From Candidatus Sericytochromatia bacterium (lineage in GTDB: Bacteria; Cyanobacteriota; Sericytochromatia; UBA7694), in NCBI GenBank assembly GCA_018780035.1, contig JADMKE010000013.1, forward strand, positions 1 to 64,000: DNA of 64,000 nucleotides, written 5' to 3'. Under the pieces are notes generated by a model, which saw only the letters and a list, made by a program, of their open reading frames with translations, was not told the DNA's origin and searched no databases. Shown piece by piece: positions 1 to 8,541 of this stretch. Each line of letters starts with the position of its first letter. The first letter of the stretch is position 1. The position numbers were made by a program, and so were the translations under genes.

Positions 1-8
1 TTCCCTCA

Positions 9-317
9 ATGATTTCATGCGGTTTTGTGCCTCATGATTTCTCCGAAACTACAGACATTCATTCCCGCTTTTCGTTTGAACCCGAATTTGAATCCCAATT
101 TGAATCCAGGCCCAAAGGTGAATTGCTCCAGAAATTGGGTCACCAATTGCTGCAAATGGGCGTGCATGAATTGACCCGCGAGTATTTTAAAATGGCCCAA
201 CAGGTCCATCCCAACCTGGGGAAAAATCTACTGGAAGAGGCCCTGCAACTCAATTTGGCATTTCTGGATGAACCGCGCCCAGGGGCGCAACACAGAAAAA
301 GGCAACAATATCCCTGA
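9..317 (+). CDS. Small TPR-like protein or 3' end of a longer gene
   Basis: The frame is open from the left edge of the window, so this may be the C-terminus of a gene that starts upstream. The ATG at 9 is only the first one visible, and no ribosome binding site can be judged. The middle part (GELLQKLGHQLLQMGVHELTREYFKMAQQVHPN) reads like one TPR helical hairpin: a small-residue/aromatic helix pair followed by a turn. The rest is polar, with an acidic and Phe-rich N-terminus and a basic C-terminus. I recognise no family. Codon use and the TPR-like helix support it being coding. It lies about 150 bp upstream of the glucoamylase gene, which appears to have its own promoter. Confidence 0.5.
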   Translation: MISCGFVPHDFSETTDIHSRFSFEPEFESQFESRPKGELLQKLGHQLLQMGVHELTREYFKMAQQVHPNLGKNLLEEALQLNLAFLDEPRPGAQHRKRQQYP

Positions 318-403
318 GCCCTTCAGGCAAACGATGGGGTTCAGCTCAGTGATAGTGGCTGAAATGCCTGATCTGAAACGTGAATATTTAAAGCAAGCCC
401 AGC

Positions 404-432
404 TTGGTCATCACCTACAAGCAAGGTATAAT
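404..432 (+). promoter_or_regulatory. Candidate sigma70-type promoter for the GH15 gene
   Basis: A TTGGTC -35 box at 404-409 and a perfect TATAAT -10 box at 427-432 are separated by 17 bp. Transcription would start near 439, about 30 bp before the ATG at 471. The match is by eye only. Confidence 0.55.
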
Positions 433-470
433 AAAAAGATAAGCACAATTATCCAGGTTTATAATCCCCC

Positions 471-2534
471 ATGCGAGACAATTCTAAGCGTCCCAAAACC
501 CGTTTTCTGGCCGGTTTGGCACTGGTTTTGGCTGCTTGCAGCCCCTTTGCCCAAGTCACAGCTCCCCCACCGGCAGCCCAAAACCCCGCCACATTAACGG
601 CCCAACGCGAGGCCATCTCGGCCATTGTGGGCGATGCCCCCAATTTTGCAGCCAGCTCCAATGGCGACTTTTTGAGTGTGGTCTCTGGCCCCGATGGCCG
701 AGGCGCCAAGTCGGGAGCCTTGGTCGAGCTCTATTGGCCGAACCTGGGTGAAGATCATCTCTGGGACGCCTACAGCGGCGTGTCTTACAATGGCCAGTTT
801 CTCTGGCTGCACCAATTTAAACTGGAGCGACAATGGGTTGAGCCCGACACAGATATTGTCGTCAGCCGTTTTGTCAGCCCCGATGGCAAACTGCAGGCCG
901 AGACCCGCGATCTGGCCCTGCGCAAAGCCCCTGTACACGTGCGCAATTTGACCTTGACCAATCGCTCAGCCACCCCGCTCGAAAATGTTGAGGTCTTTTT
1001 CTACGAATACCTGACCGCCAATTTGCTGCCCCAGGGCGACCACCTCGAATTTGTGCCCGCCAGTGGCAGTTTGCACCATTACGACGGCAATAGCCACTTT
1101 GCGATTGGCATGGACAAACCCCCAGCTCAATACCAATGCGGGGGAGTGCAAAATTACCTGACCCAGGCCACCGATGCCCGCCACGACGCCCAAGATGGCA
1201 AACTGAATAAAAACGCCAAGGTTTCGGCCTATGTTGGCTTGGGTGTCAATGGCACCCTGGCCACAGCCCCCCTGCGTCTGGCCCCTGGCCAAAGCCTGAG
1301 TGAGCGTAGCTTTATTGCCGCAGGCAATAGCTTGGCAGGCTCACAGCAGGCCTTGCAACAAGCCCGGCAAATGCCCTGGGAAGCCATGGTCCAAGAAAAT
1401 ATCAGCACTTGGAAAAGTTATCTCAGCCAATCGCGCATGCCCGCTGGCCTGAGCCCCGAGGAGCAGGCGGTCTACCGCCGCGCCCTGATTGTTTTGCAAC
1501 AGAACTCCGCAGCCACCGGCGCGCATATTGCGGCCCCCACCAGCACCAGCCCACCCTATCGTTTTTCTTGGCCCCGCGATGGCAGCTTTATTGCCCTGAC
1601 CCAATTGCTGACCGGCCATGCCGACGAAACCCGCAAGTTTTTGGAATTTATGGCCCGAGGCCAAAAGAGCAATGGTGGCTGGGCGATCAATTACCGCACC
1701 AATGGCCAGGCCTGGTACGATTTTGGCGATCGCCAGAACGAACACGACCAAGTCGGAACCGTGCCGTGGATGATGGTGACCTATGCCAAAGAAACAGGCG
1801 ATTGGGCCTGGCTGCAACAACAATGGCCGAGCATTCGCAAAGCCTGTGAGTTTTTGCTGCGTTACCAGGATTTCCGCACCGGCCTGATGGGCCCGACCCG
1901 CGACCTGTGGGAATTGTCCACCGCTGACAGCTGGACCTACAGCAACGCAGCCGTTTATGCAGGCTTCAAAGCCGGGGCCGAAGCCGCCCGCAGAGCGAGC
2001 GCAGCCGCAGATGCCCAGCGCTACGAAGCAGCTGCCGAGCGCCTCAAACGCGGAATTCACGAACATCTCTGGAGCGAAAAAGCAGGCATGTACGTGCGTG
2101 GGATTAATATCGATACGCTCAAACAAGACAACAAGACCGAAGCCGCCAATCTGGCACTGGTTTGGCCCTTTGGCGTCTTCGAAGCCCAAGACCCCCGCAT
2201 GGTCAAAATGGCTGAAAAAATTGGCGTGGATCTGGCCTCCCCCCAAGGCGGCATTCGCCGCTATACGGGCGACCGCTATTACGACGGCCAACCCTGGCCC
2301 GTGACCACCTCCTGGTTGGCCATTTATTATGCCCGCTTGGGCCAGCCCGAAAAAGCTCGCCGCCTGCAGGCCACCAATACGGCTTATGCCCAAACCACAG
2401 GTTCGCTGCAATTGGGAGAGCAATACGATGAACGTCTCAAACGCTGGGTCTCGGCCACACCGCTGACCTGGAGCGAAGCCAAGTATATTCTCACCGCCCT
2501 GGCCCTGGAAGACCCTGCCAGACTCAAACCTTAA
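471..2534 (+). CDS. GH15-family glucoamylase/glucodextranase-like lipoprotein
   Basis: This is a secreted glycoside hydrolase expected to release glucose from the ends of alpha-glucans outside the cytoplasm. The N-terminus is a lipoprotein signal ending in a lipobox (LVLAAC), so the enzyme is probably anchored to a membrane. Residues about 45-300 resemble the beta-sandwich that precedes the catalytic domain in bacterial GH15 enzymes. The (alpha/alpha)6 catalytic region follows, with the hallmark SWPRDGSF segment, NGGWAINY, a DLWE motif that fits the general-acid Glu, and PLTWSEAKYI near the end, fitting the general-base region. At 687 residues it is a normal length for the two-domain type. 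No strong Shine-Dalgarno is seen, but the start is fixed by the signal peptide. The next gene follows after 12 bp. Exact substrate (starch, dextran or trehalose-like) cannot be read from the sequence. Confidence 0.88.
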   Translation: MRDNSKRPKTRFLAGLALVLAACSPFAQVTAPPPAAQNPATLTAQREAISAIVGDAPNFAASSNGDFLSVVSGPDGRGAKSGALVELYWPNLGEDHLWDAYSGVSYNGQFLWLHQFKLERQWVEPDTDIVVSRFVSPDGKLQAETRDLALRKAPVHVRNLTLTNRSATPLENVEVFFYEYLTANLLPQGDHLEFVPASGSLHHYDGNSHFAIGMDKPPAQYQCGGVQNYLTQATDARHDAQDGKLNKNAKVSAYVGLGVNGTLATAPLRLAPGQSLSERSFIAAGNSLAGSQQALQQARQMPWEAMVQENISTWKSYLSQSRMPAGLSPEEQAVYRRALIVLQQNSAATGAHIAAPTSTSPPYRFSWPRDGSFIALTQLLTGHADETRKFLEFMARGQKSNGGWAINYRTNGQAWYDFGDRQNEHDQVGTVPWMMVTYAKETGDWAWLQQQWPSIRKACEFLLRYQDFRTGLMGPTRDLWELSTADSWTYSNAAVYAGFKAGAEAARRASAAADAQRYEAAAERLKRGIHEHLWSEKAGMYVRGINIDTLKQDNKTEAANLALVWPFGVFEAQDPRMVKMAEKIGVDLASPQGGIRRYTGDRYYDGQPWPVTTSWLAIYYARLGQPEKARRLQATNTAYAQTTGSLQLGEQYDERLKRWVSATPLTWSEAKYILTALALEDPARLKP

Positions 2535-2546
2535 GGGAAAATAAGC

Positions 2547-2930
2547 ATGATCATCCGCAATGTCCTGGGCACCAATTTAGAGCCCTGCTGCATGAATCCC
2601 CTGACGGGTTTTTACCGCGATGGCTTTTGCCAAACGGGTCCCGAAGATCGCGGTTCTCACGTGATCTGCGTGCAGGTCAACGATGAATTTTTGAATTTCT
2701 CCAAAAGCCGGGGCAACGATCTCAGCACCCCTGCACCGATGTTTCAATTTCCAGGCCTCAAAGCTGGGGATTGTTGGTGTTTATGTGCTCTGCGTTGGCG
2801 CGAAGCCCTGGAGGCGGGTATGGCCCCACCTGTTAAGTTGGAATCCACCCATGAATCGGCCTTGGAGTATGTCAGCTTAGAAGATTTACAGGCCTACGCC
2901 CTGCCCCACAAAGAACACAGTCAGGCCTAG
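2547..2930 (+). CDS. DUF2237 family protein
   Basis: This 127-residue protein matches the small DUF2237 family along its whole length. It has the conserved NVLGTNLEPC opening, the GFYRDGFC and GPEDRGSHVIC segments, and a Cys-containing GDCWCLC stretch. The function of the family is not known; the conserved Cys residues could bind a metal or be redox-active, but that is inference. It starts 12 bp after the glucoamylase gene with a clear AAGGGAAA ribosome binding site, so the two are probably co-transcribed. It has no signal peptide and should be cytoplasmic. Confidence 0.85.
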   Translation: MIIRNVLGTNLEPCCMNPLTGFYRDGFCQTGPEDRGSHVICVQVNDEFLNFSKSRGNDLSTPAPMFQFPGLKAGDCWCLCALRWREALEAGMAPPVKLESTHESALEYVSLEDLQAYALPHKEHSQA

Positions 2931-2964
2931 AGCCACCGGCTTATTTTTCTTCCCTACGCCCGGT

Positions 2965-3642
2965 TTACCACTGTACGTTGTCGCCTTTGGACTTCAAGCG
3001 CTTCACGCTGCTGTCGTTGCCTGTGTATTTGACATCAAAATTCTGCCCGGCTTCGTCGGGGAAAAAAGCGATCTGGAAGGGTCCTTCGCGCAGCACCTGG
3101 CCATTTTCACGATCAAAGAGAGCATAGTCCCCGTTGGGCAAATCGATCCGCACATGGTGCTCAGCCGTGAAGCTGATCTGGCTGGGTTTGTCTCCATTGA
3201 CATGAAAAAAGACATTGGGAAATTTACTTGGTGAGGGAATATTAAAATTCATATCGGTCAGATTAAAGGTGTCGCGTTTTCCGTCATTCTGGCGCAACAT
3301 CACACACAGGCCTTGGTCTGAGAGCAGGTAATAATAATTGCCGGCCTCCATTTTGACATGGGTAATTTGCACCCCGAAGGCATTGCGGGAATAGGTGTAA
3401 TTGTCGCGTTGCACCACTTCTATCGGGGGCAAAGCAGGTTCCGACTTTTGAAAAAGCGGCGCCAAAGCGGGAATGGCCCCTTTGGGGGCTGAGGCCGCCA
3501 AGCGGTCTTGGGGCGCCAAAACCGCAGAGGATTGAGATTGAGCAGAGGGCGTGACCGGTTGATGCTGACGTGCGGGCAAAACCTGAGAAGGAGCCCGTAA
3601 AAGGGGGGATTTAAGCGCTTGAACTTGCAACTGAGCCTGCAT
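2965..3642 (-). CDS. Hypothetical protein with Pro/Ala/Gln-rich N-terminus
   Basis: I do not recognise the family. The first 75 residues are low-complexity (Gln, Ala, Pro and Ser), and the remaining 150 are rich in aromatic and polar residues with a strong beta-strand pattern, ending in Gln-Trp. There is no signal peptide or membrane segment. An AGAGG ribosome binding site lies 8 bp before the ATG. The gene is convergent with the DUF2237 gene and lies downstream of a lipoprotein gene on the same strand, but a hairpin terminator between the two suggests separate transcription. The disordered N-terminus plus a beta-rich C-terminus resembles the unrelated unknown protein at 35817-36788 only in general style. 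Confidence 0.75.
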   Translation of the reverse strand: MQAQLQVQALKSPLLRAPSQVLPARQHQPVTPSAQSQSSAVLAPQDRLAASAPKGAIPALAPLFQKSEPALPPIEVVQRDNYTYSRNAFGVQITHVKMEAGNYYYLLSDQGLCVMLRQNDGKRDTFNLTDMNFNIPSPSKFPNVFFHVNGDKPSQISFTAEHHVRIDLPNGDYALFDRENGQVLREGPFQIAFFPDEAGQNFDVKYTGNDSSVKRLKSKGDNVQW

Positions 3643-3725
3643 AGCAACAACCTCTAATTTACCTATATTTAATCTCTCCTTAACTTATAGAGGCCACAAA
3701 CTCAAAACTTGTCTCAAAAAAGAAC

Positions 3726-3751
3726 AAAAACCGGAGGGTGTTCCGGTTTTT
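3726..3751 (-). terminator. Rho-independent terminator of the lipoprotein gene
   Basis: The inverted repeat AAAAACCGGA / TCCGGTTTTT has a 6-base loop and a T-run on either strand. It lies 39 bp after the stop codon of the lipoprotein gene at 3790-4626. Confidence 0.8.
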
Positions 3752-3789
3752 GAGCATTTAAAGTTGAGGCAAAAGCTGTTCTGGGAAAT

Positions 3790-4626
3790 TTAGCCCAGGG
3801 CTTTGAGATTGGAAATCTGAATCAATTGCTGACGCAGGCGAGAGGCGTAAACCTGCCAGCTTTCGCCATTGGGACGCAATTGCTGTTTCATGAAATCCAA
3901 AGAAGTGGGGTAGAGTTCAATCAAGGTATTCAGCGCGTCATACATATAATAGCTGGCATCATCAAATTCCTGGCAAAACATGCCCAATTGGCTGAAATGA
4001 TTGGCGACCTTTTGGGGGGTCAGATAGAATTTTTCGCCATCAAAATTATCGATAAGAAATTTATACGTCAGGGCATTAAACACTTTGACATCGACGTATT
4101 TGACACTGAATTTGCTGCTCCAGGTGCTGCGGGAATAGGTATTGCGCAATACGCGAATGGTGTAATGCACCAATTTAAGCTCTTCGGTGGCACTCAAATC
4201 TTCGATTTTGAGATTGGTGCGTTTGGTGTATTCATCGATCAATTTGGCATTGTCGTAATTGTCAGAACCATCGGTCATGGGGGTCGAGACAGCCATATTG
4301 GCAAGGGCCTCAACCGCGCTGCTCAGCACCATATAGGTTTGAACGTGATTGTCAGCTGCCCCCCGAGGCAGGGCGCGCAGGGCCACGCTGAACTCACGGG
4401 GCGCTGGGTTAAAATTGGGATCTGCGCCACGCACAGCTGGGGTGCGGAAGGTCAGGGTTTTAGCTGCACCTGCGGCATTCGGAGCCGCAAAGCTGCCGAC
4501 GCGATTGGGGGCGGGCAACGCACCCCCCTGGGGAGACAGGGGCAAATTGGCTGAACAGGCCACCAGACTAAAAGCCGTTAAAGCCAAAAGGGAAACAGAA
4601 GCAACAGATTTGAAAGATTGAAACAT
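3790..4626 (-). CDS. Hypothetical lipoprotein
   Basis: The N-terminus is a lipoprotein signal ending LVAC followed by Ser, so the mature protein is probably lipid-anchored. After a short Pro/Ala-rich linker the remaining 220 residues are predicted mostly alpha-helical, with many aromatic residues and a regular pattern of helices (ALANMAVS, VHYTIRVLRNTY, YKFLIDNF, MYDALNTLIELY). I recognise no family. A strong AAGGAG ribosome binding site precedes the ATG by a few bases. It is monocistronic, with menD upstream on the same strand 130 bp away and a terminator downstream. Confidence 0.8.
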   Translation of the reverse strand: MFQSFKSVASVSLLALTAFSLVACSANLPLSPQGGALPAPNRVGSFAAPNAAGAAKTLTFRTPAVRGADPNFNPAPREFSVALRALPRGAADNHVQTYMVLSSAVEALANMAVSTPMTDGSDNYDNAKLIDEYTKRTNLKIEDLSATEELKLVHYTIRVLRNTYSRSTWSSKFSVKYVDVKVFNALTYKFLIDNFDGEKFYLTPQKVANHFSQLGMFCQEFDDASYYMYDALNTLIELYPTSLDFMKQQLRPNGESWQVYASRLRQQLIQISNLKALG

Positions 4627-4757
4627 GGGGACTCTCCTTGATTTTCTCTACGCATTTAATGTTTATCGAAACCGATTATTTTTTCAATATCGGGCAGTGC
4701 TTGGCAGATATTGCCTGATTAAAACTAAAAATAACCGAGGTTTAAACAAAACATTAA

Positions 4758-6521
4758 CTATTCGCCGCGAAGCCGCTCGCCAATCGCCCGGTGAAGTTCT
4801 TCATGCAGGCTGTGATTGGCTTCGCGCTGCGTGCTGACTTCAATCAAGGTCGTGGTTCGGGTCGCAAAAGCCCCTTGATAGGCCGCTTTAAAGGCCTCTT
4901 GATCGCTTGGAGCAGCGTAAGCCAATCCAAACATCGCCGCAGCCTGTTCAAAACGCAAATTGTGGGGCGTGCCCCAAAAGGGCTCAAACAAATCAGGAAC
5001 AGCGCTGGCCACGGGCAAAAATGAGAAAATACCACCGCCCTGGTTGTTGATCACCACCAACACCAAGGGCAACGTCGCCGATTGCACCAAAGCCAAAGAA
5101 TTTAAATCATGTAAAAGCGCCAAGTCCCCCAAGAGAAGGGTTACTGGGCAAAGTGAGCCCGCCATCAGGCCCAAAGCCGTGGCCAAATTACCATCAATCC
5201 CACTGCAACCCCGGTTGCCTGCCATACGAACCTTGGCCGCCGATTTGCCCGCAAACATATCCCAATCACGAATCGGCATGCTATTGCCCAAAAACAGCGA
5301 AGAGCCCTGGGGCAATAATTCACAAATCTGACGGATCACCGCCGGTTCACTTAAGTGCGAATTTTGATCCAAAATCTCACTCAAGGTCAAGCTGGCCTTT
5401 TCTGAGTGGGCAAACAGGGTTTTGACCCAGACCCGATTGATACTCGGCGCCAAAAGTGGTTGCAGCTCGCGGCAAAACACCCCAAGATCGCAGACATAAC
5501 GATCGGTCACATGGTGTAAATAGTCTTCGCGTTCAGGATAAGCAGCCACACGCAGATAGTGCTCTGTGTGGTAACTGGCCAAATGCTGCTGAACCCGTGT
5601 GGAGATCATATCTCCCCCCAAATGCAAAATGGTCTCGGGCTGACAGACGACCTGAAACTCAGGATGCAATAAAAGCGGATCAAAATGGCTGATTTTGTTT
5701 TCCAGACGCGGATCCTGGGCCAAAGAAGACAGACTGTCGGCAAAAACCGGCCAGCCCAGGCAATTGGCCAAAGCCAAGACCCCTTCCCGCTCATGCTCGG
5801 AAGCAAGGCGACCCACCAACAACAAGCCCCGGCGGGCAGGATTGAGCATCTCGCTAATTTCAACAAAGGTCTCAGGGCTTAATTGGGGCATCCCCACTCC
5901 ATAACGGGTATACGCAGACGTCCCTTGCAGCCAATGACTGACCGAGTCCAAATAATGGGGAGGCATGGCTGGGCCACCCGGGGCCAGCGGTTCGCGAAAA
6001 GCACAGTTGAGTTGAACAGGGCCAGCCTGGGCGCCAGAGCAACGGGCCACTGCTTGATCCACGGTCGTGAGTACCATCTCAGGGGCTATCGCGGTATCTG
6101 GACAGGGCAACGCGGCATCCCAACGCAGATAATCCCCATACAGCCCCATTTGGCGAATTGCTTGGTTGGCACCCGCCTGCAAAAGTTCGGGCGGGCGATC
6201 CGCAGACAGAATCAAGAGCGGTACATGATCTTGAGAGGCCTCAATCACAGCGGGCAAATAATGCGCAGGAGCCGTGCCCGAGGTGCAGATCAAGACCGCG
6301 GGCCGCTGGGTCGCACGGGCATAACCCAAAGCGTGAAAGGCGGCTCCCCGTTCATCCAAACAGATCTGGGTCAGCATGTCGGGGTGTTGGGCTGCCGCCA
6401 AGGTCAAAGGTGTCGAACGCGAGCCCGGAGAAATGCAGGCATAGTTGACACCTGAACGGACCAATTCTTCGATAATGAGACTGGCCCAGGCCAGATTGAT
6501 ATTTGCAGCATTTAGGATCAT
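4758..6521 (-). CDS. menD: MenD, SEPHCHC synthase (menaquinone pathway)
   Basis: MenD is a thiamine-diphosphate enzyme that joins isochorismate and 2-oxoglutarate to make 2-succinyl-5-enolpyruvyl-6-hydroxy-3-cyclohexene-1-carboxylate, the first committed step of classical menaquinone synthesis. The sequence shows the N-terminal SPGSRSTPLTLA motif, DERGAAFHALG with the ThDP-activating Glu region, LSADRPPEL, GNSMPIRDWD, RGCSGIDGNLATALG and the C-terminal ThDP motif GDLALLHDLNSL...NNQGGG. Its 587 residues are slightly longer than the E. coli enzyme. No other men genes are nearby, so the rest of the pathway must be elsewhere. It is divergent from hemH, and the two share a 180-bp intergenic region. 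Confidence 0.96.
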   Translation of the reverse strand: MILNAANINLAWASLIIEELVRSGVNYACISPGSRSTPLTLAAAQHPDMLTQICLDERGAAFHALGYARATQRPAVLICTSGTAPAHYLPAVIEASQDHVPLLILSADRPPELLQAGANQAIRQMGLYGDYLRWDAALPCPDTAIAPEMVLTTVDQAVARCSGAQAGPVQLNCAFREPLAPGGPAMPPHYLDSVSHWLQGTSAYTRYGVGMPQLSPETFVEISEMLNPARRGLLLVGRLASEHEREGVLALANCLGWPVFADSLSSLAQDPRLENKISHFDPLLLHPEFQVVCQPETILHLGGDMISTRVQQHLASYHTEHYLRVAAYPEREDYLHHVTDRYVCDLGVFCRELQPLLAPSINRVWVKTLFAHSEKASLTLSEILDQNSHLSEPAVIRQICELLPQGSSLFLGNSMPIRDWDMFAGKSAAKVRMAGNRGCSGIDGNLATALGLMAGSLCPVTLLLGDLALLHDLNSLALVQSATLPLVLVVINNQGGGIFSFLPVASAVPDLFEPFWGTPHNLRFEQAAAMFGLAYAAPSDQEAFKAAYQGAFATRTTTLIEVSTQREANHSLHEELHRAIGERLRGE

Positions 6522-6646
6522 TGCGGATTTTCTCTAGCTTTGTCAGAATGTCATGGAAAAAATGTCATGGAAAAGAAATGAATCACTTCAGTGTAACCGA
6601 TTCAGACGATGCTGTGTCAAACGCTCATTTTTCTACCAAGAACCTA

Positions 6647-6674
6647 TTGGGCAAGGGGAAGCAGATGTTAAGAT
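6647..6674 (+). promoter_or_regulatory. Candidate promoter for hemH-ung
   Basis: A TTGGGC element at 6647-6652 and TAAGAT at 6669-6674 are separated by 16 bp, upstream of a GGAGGA ribosome binding site and the hemH ATG at 6700. The match is moderate. Confidence 0.35.
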
Positions 6675-6699
6675 ACCTGCTGCGGAGGAATCATCTACT

Positions 6700-7755
6700 A
6701 TGTCAGCAGCACAATCTGAGCAAATCGGCGTTTTATTGGTCAACCTGGGCTCTCCCGACTCGCCCAAAGTCAGCGATGTCAAACGCTATCTCGACGAATT
6801 TTTAATGGATGGCAAAGTCATTGATATTCCCTGGCCCCTGCGGGCCTTGTTGGTCAAAGGGATTATTCTCAACACCCGCCCGAAAAAGTCAGCCGAGGCC
6901 TATGCCAAAATCTGGACACCTGAAGGCTCTCCCCTGATCAACCTGAGCGAGGCCCTGCACACAGCGCTAAAAGCCCAAAATCCCTTTCCAGTTGAACTTG
7001 CCATGCGCTATGGCAATCCCAGCATCCTAACAGGCCTGAAAAAACTACAAGCCCAGGGCGTGACACGTTTATTGCTGCTGCCACTATACCCCCATTACGC
7101 CATGTCCAGCGTCGAGACGGTGGTGGACAAAGTCTATGCAGAGTTGTTACAGCTCAAGTCAAAGATGCAAGTGGAGATCTTCCCGCCCTTTTACAACCAC
7201 CCCCGCTATATCGAAGCCCTGGTCGAAAATACCCGCCCCTGGCTGGAAGAACCCTATGACCTGCTGGTCTTCAGCTATCACGGTTTGCCCGTACGCCACC
7301 TGCTTAAAAGTGACCCAACGGGCAGCCATTGCCAAAAAGTCGCAGACTGCTGCAAGGTGCCCTCTCCCGCCCATGCGACCTGTTACAGGGCCCAGGTTTT
7401 GGCAACAACCCAAGCTTTTGTCGCAAAAATGGGCATTCCCCCAGAAAAATACCGTGTCACCTTTCAATCCCGTCTGGGCCGCACCCCTTGGTTGGAACCC
7501 TTTACAGATATCGAACTGGAAGCCTGGCCAAAACAGGGATTCAAACGGGTCAAAGTGATGTGCCCTGCTTTTGTCTCCGATTGTCTGGAAACCCTCGAAG
7601 AAATTGCAATGCGTGGCAAAGAGAGCTTTTTGGCCGCAGGTGGTGAAGATCTGCAGCTGATCCCCTGTTTAAATACCCACCCCCTCTGGATTGAGGTCGT
7701 GCAGGAGTGGATTGAGGCCTTTGCAGAAAAAAATACGGCTCTGAGTCGGACCTAA
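6700..7755 (+). CDS. hemH: Ferrochelatase
   Basis: Ferrochelatase inserts Fe2+ into protoporphyrin IX, the last step of protoheme synthesis, and acts at the inner face of the membrane. The ATG at 6700 follows a strong CGGAGGA site and gives the usual N-terminus (IGVLLVNLGSPDSP); an in-frame ATG at 6553 would add 49 unrelated residues. Key motifs are FSYHGLPVRH with the metal-handling His, FQSRLGRTPWLEP, and CPAFVSDCLETLEEIA with the catalytic Glu. A Cys-rich stretch (HCQKVADCCKVPSPAHATCY) follows the His motif. It resembles the extended form seen in many non-enteric ferrochelatases; a bound Fe-S cluster is possible but not shown. The length (351 aa) is normal. ung begins 6 bp after the stop, so the pair is an operon. 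Confidence 0.96.
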   Translation: MSAAQSEQIGVLLVNLGSPDSPKVSDVKRYLDEFLMDGKVIDIPWPLRALLVKGIILNTRPKKSAEAYAKIWTPEGSPLINLSEALHTALKAQNPFPVELAMRYGNPSILTGLKKLQAQGVTRLLLLPLYPHYAMSSVETVVDKVYAELLQLKSKMQVEIFPPFYNHPRYIEALVENTRPWLEEPYDLLVFSYHGLPVRHLLKSDPTGSHCQKVADCCKVPSPAHATCYRAQVLATTQAFVAKMGIPPEKYRVTFQSRLGRTPWLEPFTDIELEAWPKQGFKRVKVMCPAFVSDCLETLEEIAMRGKESFLAAGGEDLQLIPCLNTHPLWIEVVQEWIEAFAEKNTALSRT

Positions 7756-7761
7756 CAGAAG

Positions 7762-8454
7762 ATGAGTAAGACAAACAGCCCCCTTTGGCAAGATTTGCCG
7801 ACCGACTGGCAGAAACTTTTGGCTGAAGCAAAGGCCAGCGACTGGTGGCAAAATCTTGCGAGCTTTGTCGAGGCCGAGTATGCCCAGCACACGATCTACC
7901 CCCCTCGCTCAGAGCTGTTTCAAGCCCTGAGACTCACCCCTGTTGAGCGGGTGAAAGTGGTCATTTTGGGCCAAGATCCTTACCCCGGAGCAGGACAGGC
8001 TCACGGTTTGAGTTTTTCAGTCGCAGCGGGGGTTCCGCTGCCACGTTCGCTCAAAAATATCTACAGAGAACTCAGTACCGATTTAAATCTTCCCGTGCCA
8101 ACAGAGGGCTGTTTAAACAGCTGGGCTGAACAGGGGGTGCTTTTACTCAATACCGTCCTCACAGTGCGCGCTGGAGCAAGCTATTCACACCGCAAACAGG
8201 GCTGGGAAAGATTGACAGATCTGCTGCTCAAAAAACTGGCCGAACGGGAGGCCCCCTGTGCATTTTTGCTCTGGGGCAATCCCGCCCGAGCAAAAAAAGC
8301 CATGATCCAGGCGCCCCAACACCTGATTTTAGAAAGCGCACACCCATCCCCTCTCTCAGCCCATCAGGGTTTTTGGAGCTCACGGCCTTTCTCAACTCTC
8401 AATCATTGGTTAGAAACCCAAGGACAAACTCCGATTCGCTGGCAAATCACCTAA
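7762..8454 (+). CDS. ung: Uracil-DNA glycosylase, family 1
   Basis: Ung removes uracil from DNA to start base-excision repair. The water-activating motif reads GQDPYPGAGQAHGLSFSV: the catalytic Asp is present, but the His that normally follows Tyr (GQDPYH) is Pro here. The uracil-binding region (LLNTVLTVRAG) and the DNA-intercalating HPSPLSA motif with its catalytic His are intact. The length (230 aa) is typical. It begins 6 bp after hemH and is followed by a strong hairpin terminator, so it ends the operon. The Pro change occurs at a residue that varies among family-1 enzymes, so loss of activity should not be assumed. Confidence 0.95.
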   Translation: MSKTNSPLWQDLPTDWQKLLAEAKASDWWQNLASFVEAEYAQHTIYPPRSELFQALRLTPVERVKVVILGQDPYPGAGQAHGLSFSVAAGVPLPRSLKNIYRELSTDLNLPVPTEGCLNSWAEQGVLLLNTVLTVRAGASYSHRKQGWERLTDLLLKKLAEREAPCAFLLWGNPARAKKAMIQAPQHLILESAHPSPLSAHQGFWSSRPFSTLNHWLETQGQTPIRWQIT

Positions 8455-8493
8455 CGCCGTCTGAGCGCGACCAACATCAACAGAGCCAAAAGA

Positions 8494-8516
8494 AAAGAGC
8501 CCCAGAGGGGCTCTTT
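8494..8516. terminator. Bidirectional terminator between ung and a convergent gene
   Basis: A perfect 10-bp stem (AAAGAGCCCC / GGGGCTCTTT) with a 3-base loop lies 40 bp after ung and 26 bp after the stop of the convergent gene at 8542-9207. Confidence 0.75.
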
Positions 8517-8541
8517 GACCGTTGACAATCAATAAATGGGA

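Noticed and set aside
1341-2423. 360-residue ORF on the minus strand inside the glucoamylase gene
   Set aside because: It is antisense to a well-supported GH15 gene, rich in Gly/Ala/Gln with no recognisable domain or ribosome binding site.
3826-4554. 242-residue plus-strand ORF opposite the lipoprotein gene
   Set aside because: It is a shadow frame; the minus-strand frame has a signal peptide, lipobox, ribosome binding site and terminator.
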